Shown: positions 44,165 to 52,854 of the stretch, one piece after another
Layout of the letters: the number at the start of each line of letters is the position of its first letter
How positions within the stretch are numbered: position 1 is the first letter of the stretch
Source: Sphingomonas sp.
GTDB taxonomy: Bacteria; Pseudomonadota; Alphaproteobacteria; Sphingomonadales; Sphingomonadaceae
DNA: 64,000 bases
Direction: 5' to 3'
NCBI RefSeq assembly: GCF_004799495.1
Contig: NZ_SSMY01000001.1
Location: forward strand, 1-64,000
Notes under the pieces: model-generated
The model's database searches: none
Told to the model about the DNA's origin: nothing
Seen by the model: the letters and a program-made list of their open reading frames with translations, nothing else
Program-made: the position numbers and the translations under genes

Positions 44165-46636
44165 ATGAGCGCGTACAGTAACCCGGTCACCGCGGTGCTC
44201 GGGCCCACCAATACCGGCAAGACACACCTCGCGATCGAGCGGATGTGCGGGCATTCGAGCGGGATGATCGGCTTTCCGCTGCGCTTGCTGGCGCGCGAAG
44301 TGTATGATCGCGTCGTCGCGATCACGGGCAAGGAACGCGTTGCGCTGATGACTGGCGAGGAGCGGATCGTCCCGCCCGACGCGCGCTGGTTCCTGTGCAC
44401 GGCGGAGTCGATGCCGGCCGACCGCGAGGTGAGTTTCGTTGCACTCGACGAGGCGCAGCTCGGCGCCGATCCCGAGCGCGGGCACGTCTTCACCGACCGG
44501 CTGCTCCGCGCGCGGGGCCGTAGCGAAACGATGATCCTGGGGTCGGAGACGCTGCGCCCGATGATCAAGGCGCTGGTGCCCGAGGCGGAGATCGTCAACC
44601 GGCCGCGTTTCTCGACGCTGAGCTATGCCGGGGCGAAGAAGCTGTCGCGGCTACCCAAGCGATCCGCCATCGTCGCGTTCAGCGCCGAGGAGGTGTACGC
44701 CGTGGCGGAGATGATCCGGCGCTTGCGCGGCGGCGCGGCGGTGGTGATGGGGGCGCTGTCGCCGCGCACGCGCAACGCGCAGGTCGCGATGTTCCAGGCG
44801 GGCGAGGTCGACTATCTCGTCGCGACCGACGCGATCGGGATGGGGCTCAACATGGACGTGAGCCATGTCGCGTTCGCCAGCCTGACCAAGTTCGACGGCC
44901 AGCGCACGCGCCGGCTGACGGTCAGCGAAATGGCGCAGATCGCCGGGCGCGCCGGGCGGCACCAGCGCGACGGGACGTTCGGCGCGTTGGTCGCGGAAGG
45001 GCTGGGCGCGTTCACCCCCGAAGAGGTCTACGCGATCGAGGAGCATCGCTTCCCGGCGCTCGATTTCCTCTACTGGCGCGAGGGCGAGCCCAATCTGGAT
45101 TCGATCGACGGCCTGATCGAGAGCCTGGAGACGCGCCCCGCCCACCCCGCGCTGCGCGCCGCGCCGCCGGCGGTCGATCTCGGCGTGCTCAAGCGGCTGG
45201 CCGAGGAGGATTGGGTGCGCGACCGGGCGCGATCGCCGGCGATGGTCGCGCGGCTGTGGGCCGCGTGCGGCGTACCCGATTTCCGCAAACTCGGCGCCGA
45301 CCAGCATCAGCGGCTCGTCGCCCGCGTGTTCCAGCATCTCAGCGAGGGCGACGGACGGATCCCCGCGCCGTGGTTCGCGAGCGAGGTCGCGCGTCTCGAC
45401 GACGTGACCGGCGACGTCGAGACGATCGCGGGCCGCATCGCCGCGATCCGCACCTGGGCGTATATCGCGCACCGCGCCGACTGGCTGGCGGACCCGGCGC
45501 ATTGGGCGGCGCGGACCGGCGAGGTCGAGGAACGGCTGTCGGATGCGCTCCATGCGAGCCTGACGCAGCGCTTCGTCGACAAGCGCAGCACGGTGCTGCT
45601 GCGCCAGATCGGCAAGGATGCCGGCGCATTACCCGTCATGATCGGCGAGCAGGGCGAGGTGCTGGTCGAGGATCACCCGATCGGGACGCTCGCCGGGTTC
45701 ACCTTCACCGTCGCGGCGGATGCGCGCGCGGCGGACAAACGCTTGTTGCTCGCGGCGGCGGAGAAACGGCTAGCAGCAGAATTGGCGCGGCGGGCGGGAG
45801 AGTTGGCAGGTGCGAGCGACGATCAGTTCGCGCTCGATAACCTGACAATCGCGTGGCGCAAGTTTCCCGTTGGCAGCATCGCGCCCGGACCCAATCTCGC
45901 GCAGCCGCAAGTCAAGCTCGACCGCGCGCTTGCCGCGCTCGATCCAAGGTCGCGCAAGGCGGTGCAGGCGCGGCTCGACCTTTGGCTCGCGGCGCAGATG
46001 GCGCGGCATCTGCCCATATTCGGCAAGCTCGACGCAGTGCTGCGCGATGCCGCCGCGGGCGGGCCGTTGCGCGCGGTCGCGGGCGCGGTGCTGGCGGCGG
46101 GCGGGCTGCTCCCGCGCCGCGCGGTCGGCCCGCAGGTCGAGGCGCTCGATCCGGCGGCGCGCAAGCGGCTCGGCAAGATCGGCGTGACGATCGGCACGCT
46201 CGACCTGTTCGCGCCCGCGTTGCTCAAGCCCGCCGCGGCGCAGTGGCGGCGGTTGGTGATGCACCTGCCCGATGCCCCGCGAGAAGGCGCGACCGTCCTG
46301 CCGCGCAACGCAGCGGGCGCGGCTTTGCCCCACGGTTTCCGCCCGTTCGGCCAGCAGGCGGTGCGCGTCGATCTGGTCGAGCGTATCGCCCGCGCGGCGC
46401 ATGACGGGCGCAAGGGCCGTACGCCTTTCTCACCCGATCCCGCGCTCGCGACCTCGATCGGGCTACGACCCGACACGCTTGCCCGCCTGATGGCACAGCT
46501 CGGCTTCCGCACTGCCCGCCCCGATGCCGAAGGCCGCCCGCAATGGACGTGGCAGGGCCTGACCCCCAACGCCAAGCCGACCGCGCCACCCAGGGACAAT
46601 GCCTTCGCAGCGCTCGCGGACATGTTGAATGGCTGA
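44165..46636 (+). CDS. SUV3-like RNA/DNA helicase
   Basis: An 823-residue DExH helicase resembling mitochondrial SUV3. Walker A is LGPTNTGKTHLA near the N-terminus, the DEAQ box is VALDEAQLGADPERG, and the helicase C-terminal motifs are ATDAIGMGLNMD and QIAGRAGRHQRDG. A long C-terminal region has SUV3-like IGVTIGTLDLFAPALLKP. ATG 44165 is used; ATG 44117 would add 16 residues. A role in RNA turnover is inferred from family. It overlaps the S4 gene by eight bases. Confidence 0.9.
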   Translation: MSAYSNPVTAVLGPTNTGKTHLAIERMCGHSSGMIGFPLRLLAREVYDRVVAITGKERVALMTGEERIVPPDARWFLCTAESMPADREVSFVALDEAQLGADPERGHVFTDRLLRARGRSETMILGSETLRPMIKALVPEAEIVNRPRFSTLSYAGAKKLSRLPKRSAIVAFSAEEVYAVAEMIRRLRGGAAVVMGALSPRTRNAQVAMFQAGEVDYLVATDAIGMGLNMDVSHVAFASLTKFDGQRTRRLTVSEMAQIAGRAGRHQRDGTFGALVAEGLGAFTPEEVYAIEEHRFPALDFLYWREGEPNLDSIDGLIESLETRPAHPALRAAPPAVDLGVLKRLAEEDWVRDRARSPAMVARLWAACGVPDFRKLGADQHQRLVARVFQHLSEGDGRIPAPWFASEVARLDDVTGDVETIAGRIAAIRTWAYIAHRADWLADPAHWAARTGEVEERLSDALHASLTQRFVDKRSTVLLRQIGKDAGALPVMIGEQGEVLVEDHPIGTLAGFTFTVAADARAADKRLLLAAAEKRLAAELARRAGELAGASDDQFALDNLTIAWRKFPVGSIAPGPNLAQPQVKLDRALAALDPRSRKAVQARLDLWLAAQMARHLPIFGKLDAVLRDAAAGGPLRAVAGAVLAAGGLLPRRAVGPQVEALDPAARKRLGKIGVTIGTLDLFAPALLKPAAAQWRRLVMHLPDAPREGATVLPRNAAGAALPHGFRPFGQQAVRVDLVERIARAAHDGRKGRTPFSPDPALATSIGLRPDTLARLMAQLGFRTARPDAEGRPQWTWQGLTPNAKPTAPPRDNAFAALADMLNG

Positions 46637-46901
46637 CAGCATGCGCCTCGACAAATTCCTGTGGTTCGCGCGGATCGTAAAGACGCGCAGCTTCGCGCAG
46701 GCGCTGGCCGAACGGGGCCATCTGCGCATCGACGGTCGCCCGATCGACCGCGCCGCCGCACCCGTCCGCGTCGGCAACATCCTGACCTTCGCGACGCATC
46801 TGGGGCAGGTCCGCACGATCCGCGTCGAGGCTCTCCCCATCCGCCGCGGGCCACCCTCTGAAGCGCAAGCATGCTTCCAGGACCTGCAGCTCGGAAACTA
46901 A
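46629..46901 (+). CDS. S4-domain RNA-binding protein, HslR-like
   Basis: A 90-residue protein that is essentially one S4 domain: RLDKFLWFARIVKTRSFAQALAERG followed by RIDGRPIDRAAAPVRVGNIL. HslR homologues (Hsp15) bind stalled 50S subunits carrying peptidyl-tRNA. The start codon lies within the helicase gene, an eight-base overlap, so the two are co-expressed. Helicase-S4-FdxA is a recurrent order in alphaproteobacteria. Confidence 0.88.
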   Translation: MADSMRLDKFLWFARIVKTRSFAQALAERGHLRIDGRPIDRAAAPVRVGNILTFATHLGQVRTIRVEALPIRRGPPSEAQACFQDLQLGN

Positions 46902-46989
46902 GAACGTCTCGCAGCAAGCCCGGATCGATTGACGCGAATCCGCGAGCGGCATAGCTAGCCGTCAAACGCTAAACACGGGGAAGCCGACC

Positions 46990-47331
46990 ATGACTTATGT
47001 CGTCACCGACGCCTGCATCCGCTGCAAATATATGGATTGCGTCGAGGTGTGCCCGGTCGATTGCTTCTACGAAGGCGACAACATGCTCGTCATCAACCCC
47101 AGCGAGTGCATCGATTGCGGGGTGTGCGAGCCCGAATGCCCGGCCGAGGCGATCCTGCCCGACACCGAGAACGGGCTGGAGAAGTGGCTCGAGCTCAACA
47201 ACACGTTCAGCGCGCAATGGCCCAACGTCACGCGCAAGAACGACCAGACCCCCGCCGATGCCGACGAGCATAAGGGTGAAGAGGGCAAGTATGATAAATA
47301 CTTCTCTGCGGAACCCGGCAAGGGCGACTGA
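46990..47331 (+). CDS. fdxA: Seven-iron ferredoxin
   Basis: A 113-residue bacterial [3Fe-4S][4Fe-4S] ferredoxin of the Azotobacter FdI / FdxA type. Cysteines fit the family: C9, C17 and C50 for the 3Fe cluster, and C21, C40, C43 and C46 for the 4Fe cluster. Extra cysteines are at 12 and 25. The C-terminal ~55 residues form the charged tail usual in alphaproteobacterial FdxA ([10 protein letters not shown]). It has its own start 88 bases after the S4 gene. Electron partner unknown. Confidence 0.95.
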   Translation: MTYVVTDACIRCKYMDCVEVCPVDCFYEGDNMLVINPSECIDCGVCEPECPAEAILPDTENGLEKWLELNNTFSAQWPNVTRKNDQTPADADEHKGEEGKYDKYFSAEPGKGD

Positions 47332-47360
47332 GCTTCGGTCCGACCGCGCCGATCGAACTG

Positions 47361-47469
47361 CCGTCATCCCGGTTTTGAGCCGGGATCCATGGCGCCGCGC
47401 GCGCACCGCATGAGCCTCAAGGGGTTCGCTGGCCGCCCAATGGATCCCGGCTCGAGGCCGGGATGACGG
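47361..47469. repeat. Inverted repeat with 30-base arms
   Basis: The arms 47361-47390 and 47440-47469 are complementary with three mismatches and are separated by 49 bases. Each arm carries the CGTCATCCCGG...CCGGGATCCAT pattern, a repeat type common between genes in proteobacteria, and each arm can also fold on itself. It lies between fdxA and the M13 peptidase gene. Confidence 0.85.
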
Positions 47470-47555
47470 GTTTGGTGGTAATTTGCCCCTTCCCCGCGCC
47501 GCCATAGTCTGACAACACACCGCCCAAACCACATTCGAGCGCGGAGTCTTTCGTC

Positions 47556-49589
47556 ATGGCGATCAAGCGGGTAGCCGGCCTTTTCCTTCTGGGCATCTCG
47601 GGCATCGCGCTCGCGCAAACTACTGCGCCCAAGGCCAAGTACGGCGCGTGGGGCGTCGACTACACCTCGATGGACAAGAGCGTGAAGCCGGGCGACGACT
47701 TCTTCCGCTACGCCGAGGGCACGTGGCTGCGCGACGCGCCGATCGCCCCGGACAAGTCGCGCGCCGGGTACAATTACGACATGCCCGACGATGCCGAAGC
47801 CGAAGTGCGCAAAATGGTCGACGATGCCGGCGCCAGCCCGGCCGATCCCAAGATGCGCCGCGTGACGGACTTTTACCACGCCTATATGGACCAGGCCGGG
47901 ATCGAGGCGCGCGGCAATGCGGCGATACGGCCGTACCTCACCCGCATCAACAACGTGAAAAACACCAGCGAGCTCGTCGCGCTGATGGCCGAGCCAGGCT
48001 ATGCCGCGCCGGTCAATATCGGGATCAGCCCCGACGCGAAGAACCCGACGCAGTACACGGTCGATGCCGGGCAGGCGCGGCTCGGGCTCGGCTCGCGCGA
48101 TTACTACCTGTTGCCCGACGCCAAGTATGTCGCGTTCCGCGCGGCGTATCGCGCGTACATCATGAAGGTGATGGGGCTGGCCGGGGTGACCGACCCCGCC
48201 GCGCAGGCAAGCCGCGCCGATGCGATCATCGCGCTCGAGACCCGACTCGCCAAGAGCCAGTGGACCCCCGAGGCGCGGCGCGATCCGGTCAAGACCTACA
48301 ATCCGATGACGCGCGCGCAGCTCGCGGCCCTCGCGCCGCAATTCGAATGGACGCCGGTGCTGGCGAAGATCGGGCTCGGCAAGATGCCGACCGTGATCGT
48401 CGCCGAGCCGAGCGCGGTCGCCGATGCGGGCAAGGCGATCACCGACACGCCGCTGGCGGTGTGGAAGGACTGGATGACGCTGCGCTTCATCACGAGCCAC
48501 GCGCAATTCCTGCCCAAGGCATTCGACGACGCGCAGTTCGATTTCTACGGACGCACGCTCCAGGGGGTGCAAGCGCAGCCCGATCGCTGGAAGCGCGGCG
48601 TGCGGCTGCTCAACGACGATCTCGGCGAAGCGGTCGGCGAGCTCTACGCGCAAAAGCACTGGACCGCGGACACCGAGCGCCAGATGACCGAGCTGCTCGG
48701 CGACTTGCGCGCGGCGTACAAGGAGAAGATCGAGAACGCCGCCTGGATGGACGAGACCACGCGTAAGGAAGCCTTGATCAAGCTCGCCGCGTTCGACCCG
48801 CGGATCGGGCATCCGGTCAAATATATCGATTATTCGAACCTGACGGTGTCGCCGACCGACCCGCTCGCCAACGCGATGGCGGCCGACGATTTCGGGTGGA
48901 AGCTCGAACTGTCGCGGCTCGGCAAGCCGGTCGACCGCGCGCTGTGGGACATGAACGTCCAAGAAGTGAACGCGTACTACAACCCGCTGACCAACCAGGT
49001 GACGTTCCCGGCGGCGATCCTGCAGCCGCCGTTCTTCGATCCCAATGCCGACCCCGCAGTCAATTACGGCGAGACGGGTGCCACGATCGGTCACGAAATG
49101 GGGCACGGCTTCGACGACGAGGGGCGCCAGTTCGATGCGACGGGCAAGCTGCGCGACTGGTGGACCAAGGAATCGGCCGACCGCTACACCGCACACGCGC
49201 AGAAACTGGTCGAGCAGTTCAACGGCTACGAGCCGATCCCCGGGGTGCATATCAAGGGCGAGCTGACGCTGGGCGAGAATCTCGGCGATCTCGGCGGACT
49301 CGAGGCAGCGTACGCCGCGTACCGCCGCTATGTCGCGCGGCACGGCGAGCCCGCGGTGATCGACGGCTACACCGGCGACCAGCGCTTCTTCATCGCCTAT
49401 GCACAAAGCTGGCAGGGCAAGGCGCGCGAGGGCGCTTTGCGCGCGCAACTCCTCTCCAACCCGCACAGCCCGGAGGAGTATCGCGTCAACGGGATCGTGC
49501 GAAACATGGACGCCTGGTACGCGGCGTTCGGGGTGAAGCCGGGGGATAAATTGTACTTGGCGCCCGCGGATCGAGTGCATGTGTGGTGA
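47556..49589 (+). CDS. M13 family metallopeptidase (neprilysin/PepO-like)
   Basis: A secreted zinc endopeptidase, 677 residues, the normal M13 length. The signal peptide is MAIKRVAGLFLLGISGIALAQ. The zinc site HEMGH is in ATIGHEMGHGFDDEGRQFD, the third ligand motif is GENLGDLGGLEAAY, and the upstream NAYYNPLTNQVTFPAAILQ is the substrate-binding NAYY motif. The C-terminus ends in tryptophan, as is usual for M13. A GGAG site precedes ATG 47556. The protein should be periplasmic and without a membrane anchor. Confidence 0.95.
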   Translation: MAIKRVAGLFLLGISGIALAQTTAPKAKYGAWGVDYTSMDKSVKPGDDFFRYAEGTWLRDAPIAPDKSRAGYNYDMPDDAEAEVRKMVDDAGASPADPKMRRVTDFYHAYMDQAGIEARGNAAIRPYLTRINNVKNTSELVALMAEPGYAAPVNIGISPDAKNPTQYTVDAGQARLGLGSRDYYLLPDAKYVAFRAAYRAYIMKVMGLAGVTDPAAQASRADAIIALETRLAKSQWTPEARRDPVKTYNPMTRAQLAALAPQFEWTPVLAKIGLGKMPTVIVAEPSAVADAGKAITDTPLAVWKDWMTLRFITSHAQFLPKAFDDAQFDFYGRTLQGVQAQPDRWKRGVRLLNDDLGEAVGELYAQKHWTADTERQMTELLGDLRAAYKEKIENAAWMDETTRKEALIKLAAFDPRIGHPVKYIDYSNLTVSPTDPLANAMAADDFGWKLELSRLGKPVDRALWDMNVQEVNAYYNPLTNQVTFPAAILQPPFFDPNADPAVNYGETGATIGHEMGHGFDDEGRQFDATGKLRDWWTKESADRYTAHAQKLVEQFNGYEPIPGVHIKGELTLGENLGDLGGLEAAYAAYRRYVARHGEPAVIDGYTGDQRFFIAYAQSWQGKAREGALRAQLLSNPHSPEEYRVNGIVRNMDAWYAAFGVKPGDKLYLAPADRVHVW

Positions 49590-49638
49590 GCTCGGGCGAG
49601 CCAATTAGCGCAAGCTAATCGGCGTCGCGCGCCCGAGC
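49590..49638. repeat. Nested hairpin after the M13 gene
   Basis: An outer stem GCTCGGGC / GCCCGAGC (49590-49597 and 49631-49638) encloses CCAATTAGC-GCAA-GCTAATCGG at 49601-49622. The inner hairpin has the same GCAA tetraloop and TTAGC/GCTAA stem as 41420-41445. It begins directly after the stop codon and has no T-run. The rest of 49639-49899 is the CarD leader, with further GC-rich palindromes and an AT-rich part near 49755-49785 that may hold the promoter. Confidence 0.75.
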
Positions 49639-49899
49639 GCGAACGGCGGACGGGCTAAGCCCAATCCGGACGACGGCTTTGCCGGCGGCGTACCATCGCG
49701 CCCCTAACCCAAATTGGGAAACATTCCGGTCCTATTTCGCAACGCAAGGCTGGTAATTTTATTACGAACCTGTTAAATAGGCGGTGACGAGAGTCGTGAT
49801 CCTCTCGCGTGGAGACACACGCATCCGAACCATTTCCCCGGTCGGCGCTGCTTCAGGCGCCGGACTCGCCGGGTCCGTTACAAGAAAGGTTTTAGCCAC

Positions 49900-50433
49900 A
49901 TGGCTGCCAAGGCACTGTCCTTCGATGTCGGTGATTATGTCGTTTACCCGAAGCACGGCGTCGGCCGTGTGGTCGAGCTGCTGAAGCAGGAAATCGCGGG
50001 CATGCAGCTCGAGCTGTACGTGCTGCGCTTCGAGAAGGAGCGCATGACGCTCCGCGTGCCGACCAACAAGGCCGAGAGCGTCGGGATGCGCAAGCTGTCG
50101 TCGGACAAGACGATGAAGGAAGCGATGGAGACGCTGAAGGGCAAGCCCAAGGTCAAGCGCACGATGTGGTCGCGCCGCGCGCAGGAATATGAGGCGAAGA
50201 TCAATTCGGGCGACTTGGTGTCGATCGCCGAAGTGGTCCGCGACCTGTTCCGCGCCGAGGATCAGCCCGAACAGAGCTATTCCGAACGCCAGATCTTCGA
50301 AGCGGCGGCGAGCCGCCTCGCGCGCGAACTGGGCGCGATGGAAGAGACCGACGAAAAGGGCGCGCTGGAAAAGATCCTCGACATCCTGCGCAAGGCCGCG
50401 GCGATCTGGAACAAGGATAAGGTGCCGGCTTGA
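49900..50433 (+). CDS. carD: CarD/CdnL family transcription regulator
   Basis: A 177-residue RNA polymerase-binding protein. The N-terminal CarD-TRCF domain has FDVGDYVVYPKHGVGRVVEL, through which family members contact the beta subunit and stabilise open complexes at rRNA and other promoters. The C-terminal half is helical and charged (RRAQEYEAKINSGDL, SERQIFEAAASRLARELGA). An AAAGG site precedes ATG 49900. A strong terminator follows at 50463-50489. The 310-base leader upstream is unusually long and palindromic. Confidence 0.95.
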   Translation: MAAKALSFDVGDYVVYPKHGVGRVVELLKQEIAGMQLELYVLRFEKERMTLRVPTNKAESVGMRKLSSDKTMKEAMETLKGKPKVKRTMWSRRAQEYEAKINSGDLVSIAEVVRDLFRAEDQPEQSYSERQIFEAAASRLARELGAMEETDEKGALEKILDILRKAAAIWNKDKVPA

Positions 50434-50462
50434 AGCCGCGAACATCGCAATCCATTCGAAGA

Positions 50463-50489
50463 GGGCGGTCCTGACGGGCCGCCCTTTTT
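50463..50489 (+). terminator. Intrinsic terminator of carD
   Basis: A 9-bp stem GGGCGGTCC / GGGCCGCCC (one T-G wobble) with a TGAC loop is followed by TTTTT. It lies 30 bases after the carD stop codon. Confidence 0.92.
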
Positions 50490-50511
50490 GCTTCGCGTTC
50501 AGAGATTATGT

Positions 50512-50523
50512 TTACAACTGTAA
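50512..50523. promoter_or_regulatory. TTACA-AC-TGTAA palindrome
   Basis: A perfect 12-base palindrome-like site, TTACA, two bases, TGTAA, 43 bases before the start codon of the first DUF2807 gene and just after the carD terminator. TACA/TGTA half-sites occur in operators of BlaI/MecI-type and other winged-helix repressors, but no such regulator gene is in the window. Confidence 0.35.
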
Positions 50524-50565
50524 TCGATAAGCGTATCTCGCCCCTAGATCATCGGGAGAGAGATA

Positions 50566-51276
50566 ATGCGCCTGTTGCCGCTGCTTGCCTTACCATTCCT
50601 CGTAACCGCCGCGATGGCGACCGACGGCAACAACGATCGCGGTCCCGGGCTGACCGGCGAGCGCCAAGGCGACACCACTACCTATCGCGCCATGGATTTC
50701 GACAAGGTCGCGTTCGGGCTGGCCGGCGATGTCGATGTCCGGGTTGGTCCGGCCTGGTCGGTCCGCGCGACCGGCCCCGCCGCCGCCTTCGCCAACCTGC
50801 GCATCGTCCGCGAGAACGGCACGCTCGAAATCGCGCACCGCTATCGCAACCAAGACACCAACCGCGACCTCGAGCGGCAAGTGCACTTCGTCGTCACGCT
50901 GCCGCGCATCGCCGGCGCGATGCTCGGCGGATCGGGCCGGATGACCGTCGATCGGGTGCGCGGGTCAGCGTTCGAGGCGACGGTCGGCGGGTCCGGCAGC
51001 CTGTCACTCGGCACGATCGAGGTCGACCGCGCCACGGTCGCGATCGGCGGATCGGGCGGCATCACCGCACGCGGATCGGCGCGTAGCCTGGCGGTCAGCG
51101 TCGGCGGGTCGGGCAGCCTTCAAGCACCCGACCTGCGCGCGGCCAGCGCGCGAGTCTCGACCGCCGGATCGGGCATTGTCCGCGCGACGGTCGACGGTCC
51201 GGCGACCGTCTCCGTCGTCGGCAGCGGCCAGATCGATCTCGGCCGAAACTCGCGCGTTGTTCGGTCACGCGCATAG
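50566..51276 (+). CDS. DUF2807 (putative auto-transporter adhesin, head GIN domain) protein 1
   Basis: A 236-residue secreted protein. The signal peptide MRLLPLLALPFLVTAAMA is cleavable, with no lipobox. The mature part is a right-handed beta-helix-like repeat with GGSG at each turn (LGGSGRM, VGGSGSL, IGGSGGI, VGGSGSL, TAGSGIV, VVGSGQI). Such proteins are periplasmic or surface-exposed and of unknown function. An agagagata purine-rich site precedes ATG 50566. It is the first of three tandem paralogues. Confidence 0.85.
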   Translation: MRLLPLLALPFLVTAAMATDGNNDRGPGLTGERQGDTTTYRAMDFDKVAFGLAGDVDVRVGPAWSVRATGPAAAFANLRIVRENGTLEIAHRYRNQDTNRDLERQVHFVVTLPRIAGAMLGGSGRMTVDRVRGSAFEATVGGSGSLSLGTIEVDRATVAIGGSGGITARGSARSLAVSVGGSGSLQAPDLRAASARVSTAGSGIVRATVDGPATVSVVGSGQIDLGRNSRVVRSRA

Positions 51277-51309
51277 GCAAGGCGCAAATCCATTGCGGTG
51301 CGTAGGCGC

Positions 51310-51337
51310 TTGACCGCGCATTCTGGTGTGTTATTAG
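51310..51337 (+). promoter_or_regulatory. Predicted sigma-70-type promoter of DUF2807 gene 2
   Basis: TTGACC (51310-51315) and TATTAG (51332-51337) are 16 bases apart. The -10 lies inside an interrupted inverted repeat GTGT...ACAC (51328-51347) that could be an operator. The start codon of the downstream gene is at 51366. Confidence 0.45.
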
Positions 51338-51365
51338 ACCAATACACGCTGACGGAGTGAAACCA

Positions 51366-52082
51366 ATGCGCCATCTTGCCTTGCTTGCCCTGATCCCGCT
51401 CGCCGCCTGCTCCGGGGGTAATGCCACGTCCAAAGCCAGCGGCGTCAACGGCACCAAGAGCTTCGCGCTCGACGGGTTCAACGCGGTGGATGCCACGGGG
51501 CCCGACGATGTCGACGTCCGCGTCGGATCGGGCTTCTCGGTCCGCGCCGAGGGCGACACCGGGATCATGGCCAATGTGGAGATCGTCAAGAACGGCGACA
51601 CGCTGGAAATCCGGCGCAAGTCGAGCTCGGGGTTCCACTGGGGCGGCGGGGAGCGCGGCCACGTCAAGATCTACGTCACGATGCCGCGCATCACCGCGGC
51701 GAGCACGACGGGTTCGGGTGACATGGCGATCGACCATGTGGACGGCGACGGCTTCAAGGTCAGCGCGACCGGGTCGGGCGACCTGTCGATCGCGGCGATG
51801 AACGTCCAGCGCGCCGATTTCTCGCTGACCGGATCGGGTGGGGTCACCGCCGCCGGCACCGCCAAGATGGGAAGCTTCTCGATCACCGGGTCGGGCGATA
51901 TCGATGCCGCCAAGCTGTCGCTCGGCCAGGCCGACGTCAGCGTGATGGGATCGGGCAACGTGTCCGCCGCGGTCGCCGGCCCGGCCAAGGTCGACGTGAT
52001 GGGATCGGGCGACGTGACGCTGACCGGCGGCGCGAAATGCACGACGAGCAAGATGGGATCGGGCAGCGTCAGCTGTAGCTGA
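51366..52082 (+). CDS. DUF2807 head GIN domain lipoprotein 2
   Basis: A 238-residue paralogue of the preceding protein, but a lipoprotein: MRHLALLALIPLAAC gives a LAAC lipobox with Cys15. The mature part again has GSG-spaced strands (TGSGDMAIDHVDGDG, ATGSGDLSI, LTGSGGVTA, ITGSGDIDA, MGSGNVSA, MGSGDVTL). It ends with a Cys-containing CTTSKMGSGSVSCS, where two cysteines may form a disulfide. A GGAG site eight bases upstream selects ATG 51366 over GTG 51357. It has its own predicted promoter. Confidence 0.87.
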   Translation: MRHLALLALIPLAACSGGNATSKASGVNGTKSFALDGFNAVDATGPDDVDVRVGSGFSVRAEGDTGIMANVEIVKNGDTLEIRRKSSSGFHWGGGERGHVKIYVTMPRITAASTTGSGDMAIDHVDGDGFKVSATGSGDLSIAAMNVQRADFSLTGSGGVTAAGTAKMGSFSITGSGDIDAAKLSLGQADVSVMGSGNVSAAVAGPAKVDVMGSGDVTLTGGAKCTTSKMGSGSVSCS

Positions 52083-52143
52083 GGCGAACTCTAACCATCG
52101 AATGATCTTGCGCGCGCCGCCCAGGCGGTGCGATGCTCGCCAC

Positions 52144-52854
52144 ATGTCTCGCCTGATCCTTGGCCTCGCGCTAGCGGCGCTGGCGCTACCCGCCACTGCC
52201 GCCGACCGCCGCTACGTCGTTACCGATTTCGACCGCGTGCGCGTCGACGGTCCGTTCGAGGTTCGGCTGACGGTGGGCGGCACCAGCGCGTCGAGCGTCG
52301 CCAGCGGCGACCCGGAGGTGCTGGCAAGCCTCGACATCCAGGTGCAGGGAACGACGCTGATCGTTCGCAAGGGCGCGAGCGGCTGGGCCGAGCGCGGTCC
52401 GGCGGGCGGCCCCGCGCCGGTGATCACGCTCACTGCGCCCAGCCTGCGCAGCGCGACTGTGATCGGCGGCGGCAGGCTGGCGATCGGCGGCCGCGTTCGC
52501 AGTCAGCGGCTCGACCTCCAGGTGACCGGCAGCGGATCGATCGACGCTGGCGGAATCGACAGCAACGAAATGGTCGTGTCGCTAATGGGCGCGGGCAACG
52601 TTGCGCTGGCAGGGCGCAGCGGACGCGCGCGGCTGCAGACCAACGGATCGGGCACGATTTCAGCGAAGCCGCTGACAGTCGGCGACCTGGTCGTGCTGCT
52701 CGACGGGCCGGGCGAGACCCAGGCCACTGCGCGCTTCACCGCCAATCTGACTTCGACCGGGCTGGGCCGGATCGTCGTAACGGGCACCCCCGCCTGCGTC
52801 ACGAAGGCGGTTGCCGGCGGACCGATCCTGTGCGGGCCCGGCGCGAAACCCTAG
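52144..52854 (+). CDS. DUF2807 head GIN domain protein 3
   Basis: The third paralogue, 236 residues, with signal peptide MSRLILGLALAALALPATAA and no lipobox. The repeats are more diverged (IGGGRLAIGG, VTGSGSIDAGG, LMGAGNVAL, TNGSGTISA, STGLGRIVV). Like paralogue 2, it ends with a cysteine pair (TPACVTKAVAGGPILC). The start is ATG 52144, 61 bases after paralogue 2. Its 3' end overlaps the convergent DUF1489 gene by four bases. Confidence 0.83.
   Translation: MSRLILGLALAALALPATAADRRYVVTDFDRVRVDGPFEVRLTVGGTSASSVASGDPEVLASLDIQVQGTTLIVRKGASGWAERGPAGGPAPVITLTAPSLRSATVIGGGRLAIGGRVRSQRLDLQVTGSGSIDAGGIDSNEMVVSLMGAGNVALAGRSGRARLQTNGSGTISAKPLTVGDLVVLLDGPGETQATARFTANLTSTGLGRIVVTGTPACVTKAVAGGPILCGPGAKP

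Noticed and set aside
47361..47469. Inverted repeat as ends of an insertion sequence
   Set aside because: Only 49 bases lie between the arms, with no transposase and no target duplication; it fits an intergenic palindrome instead.
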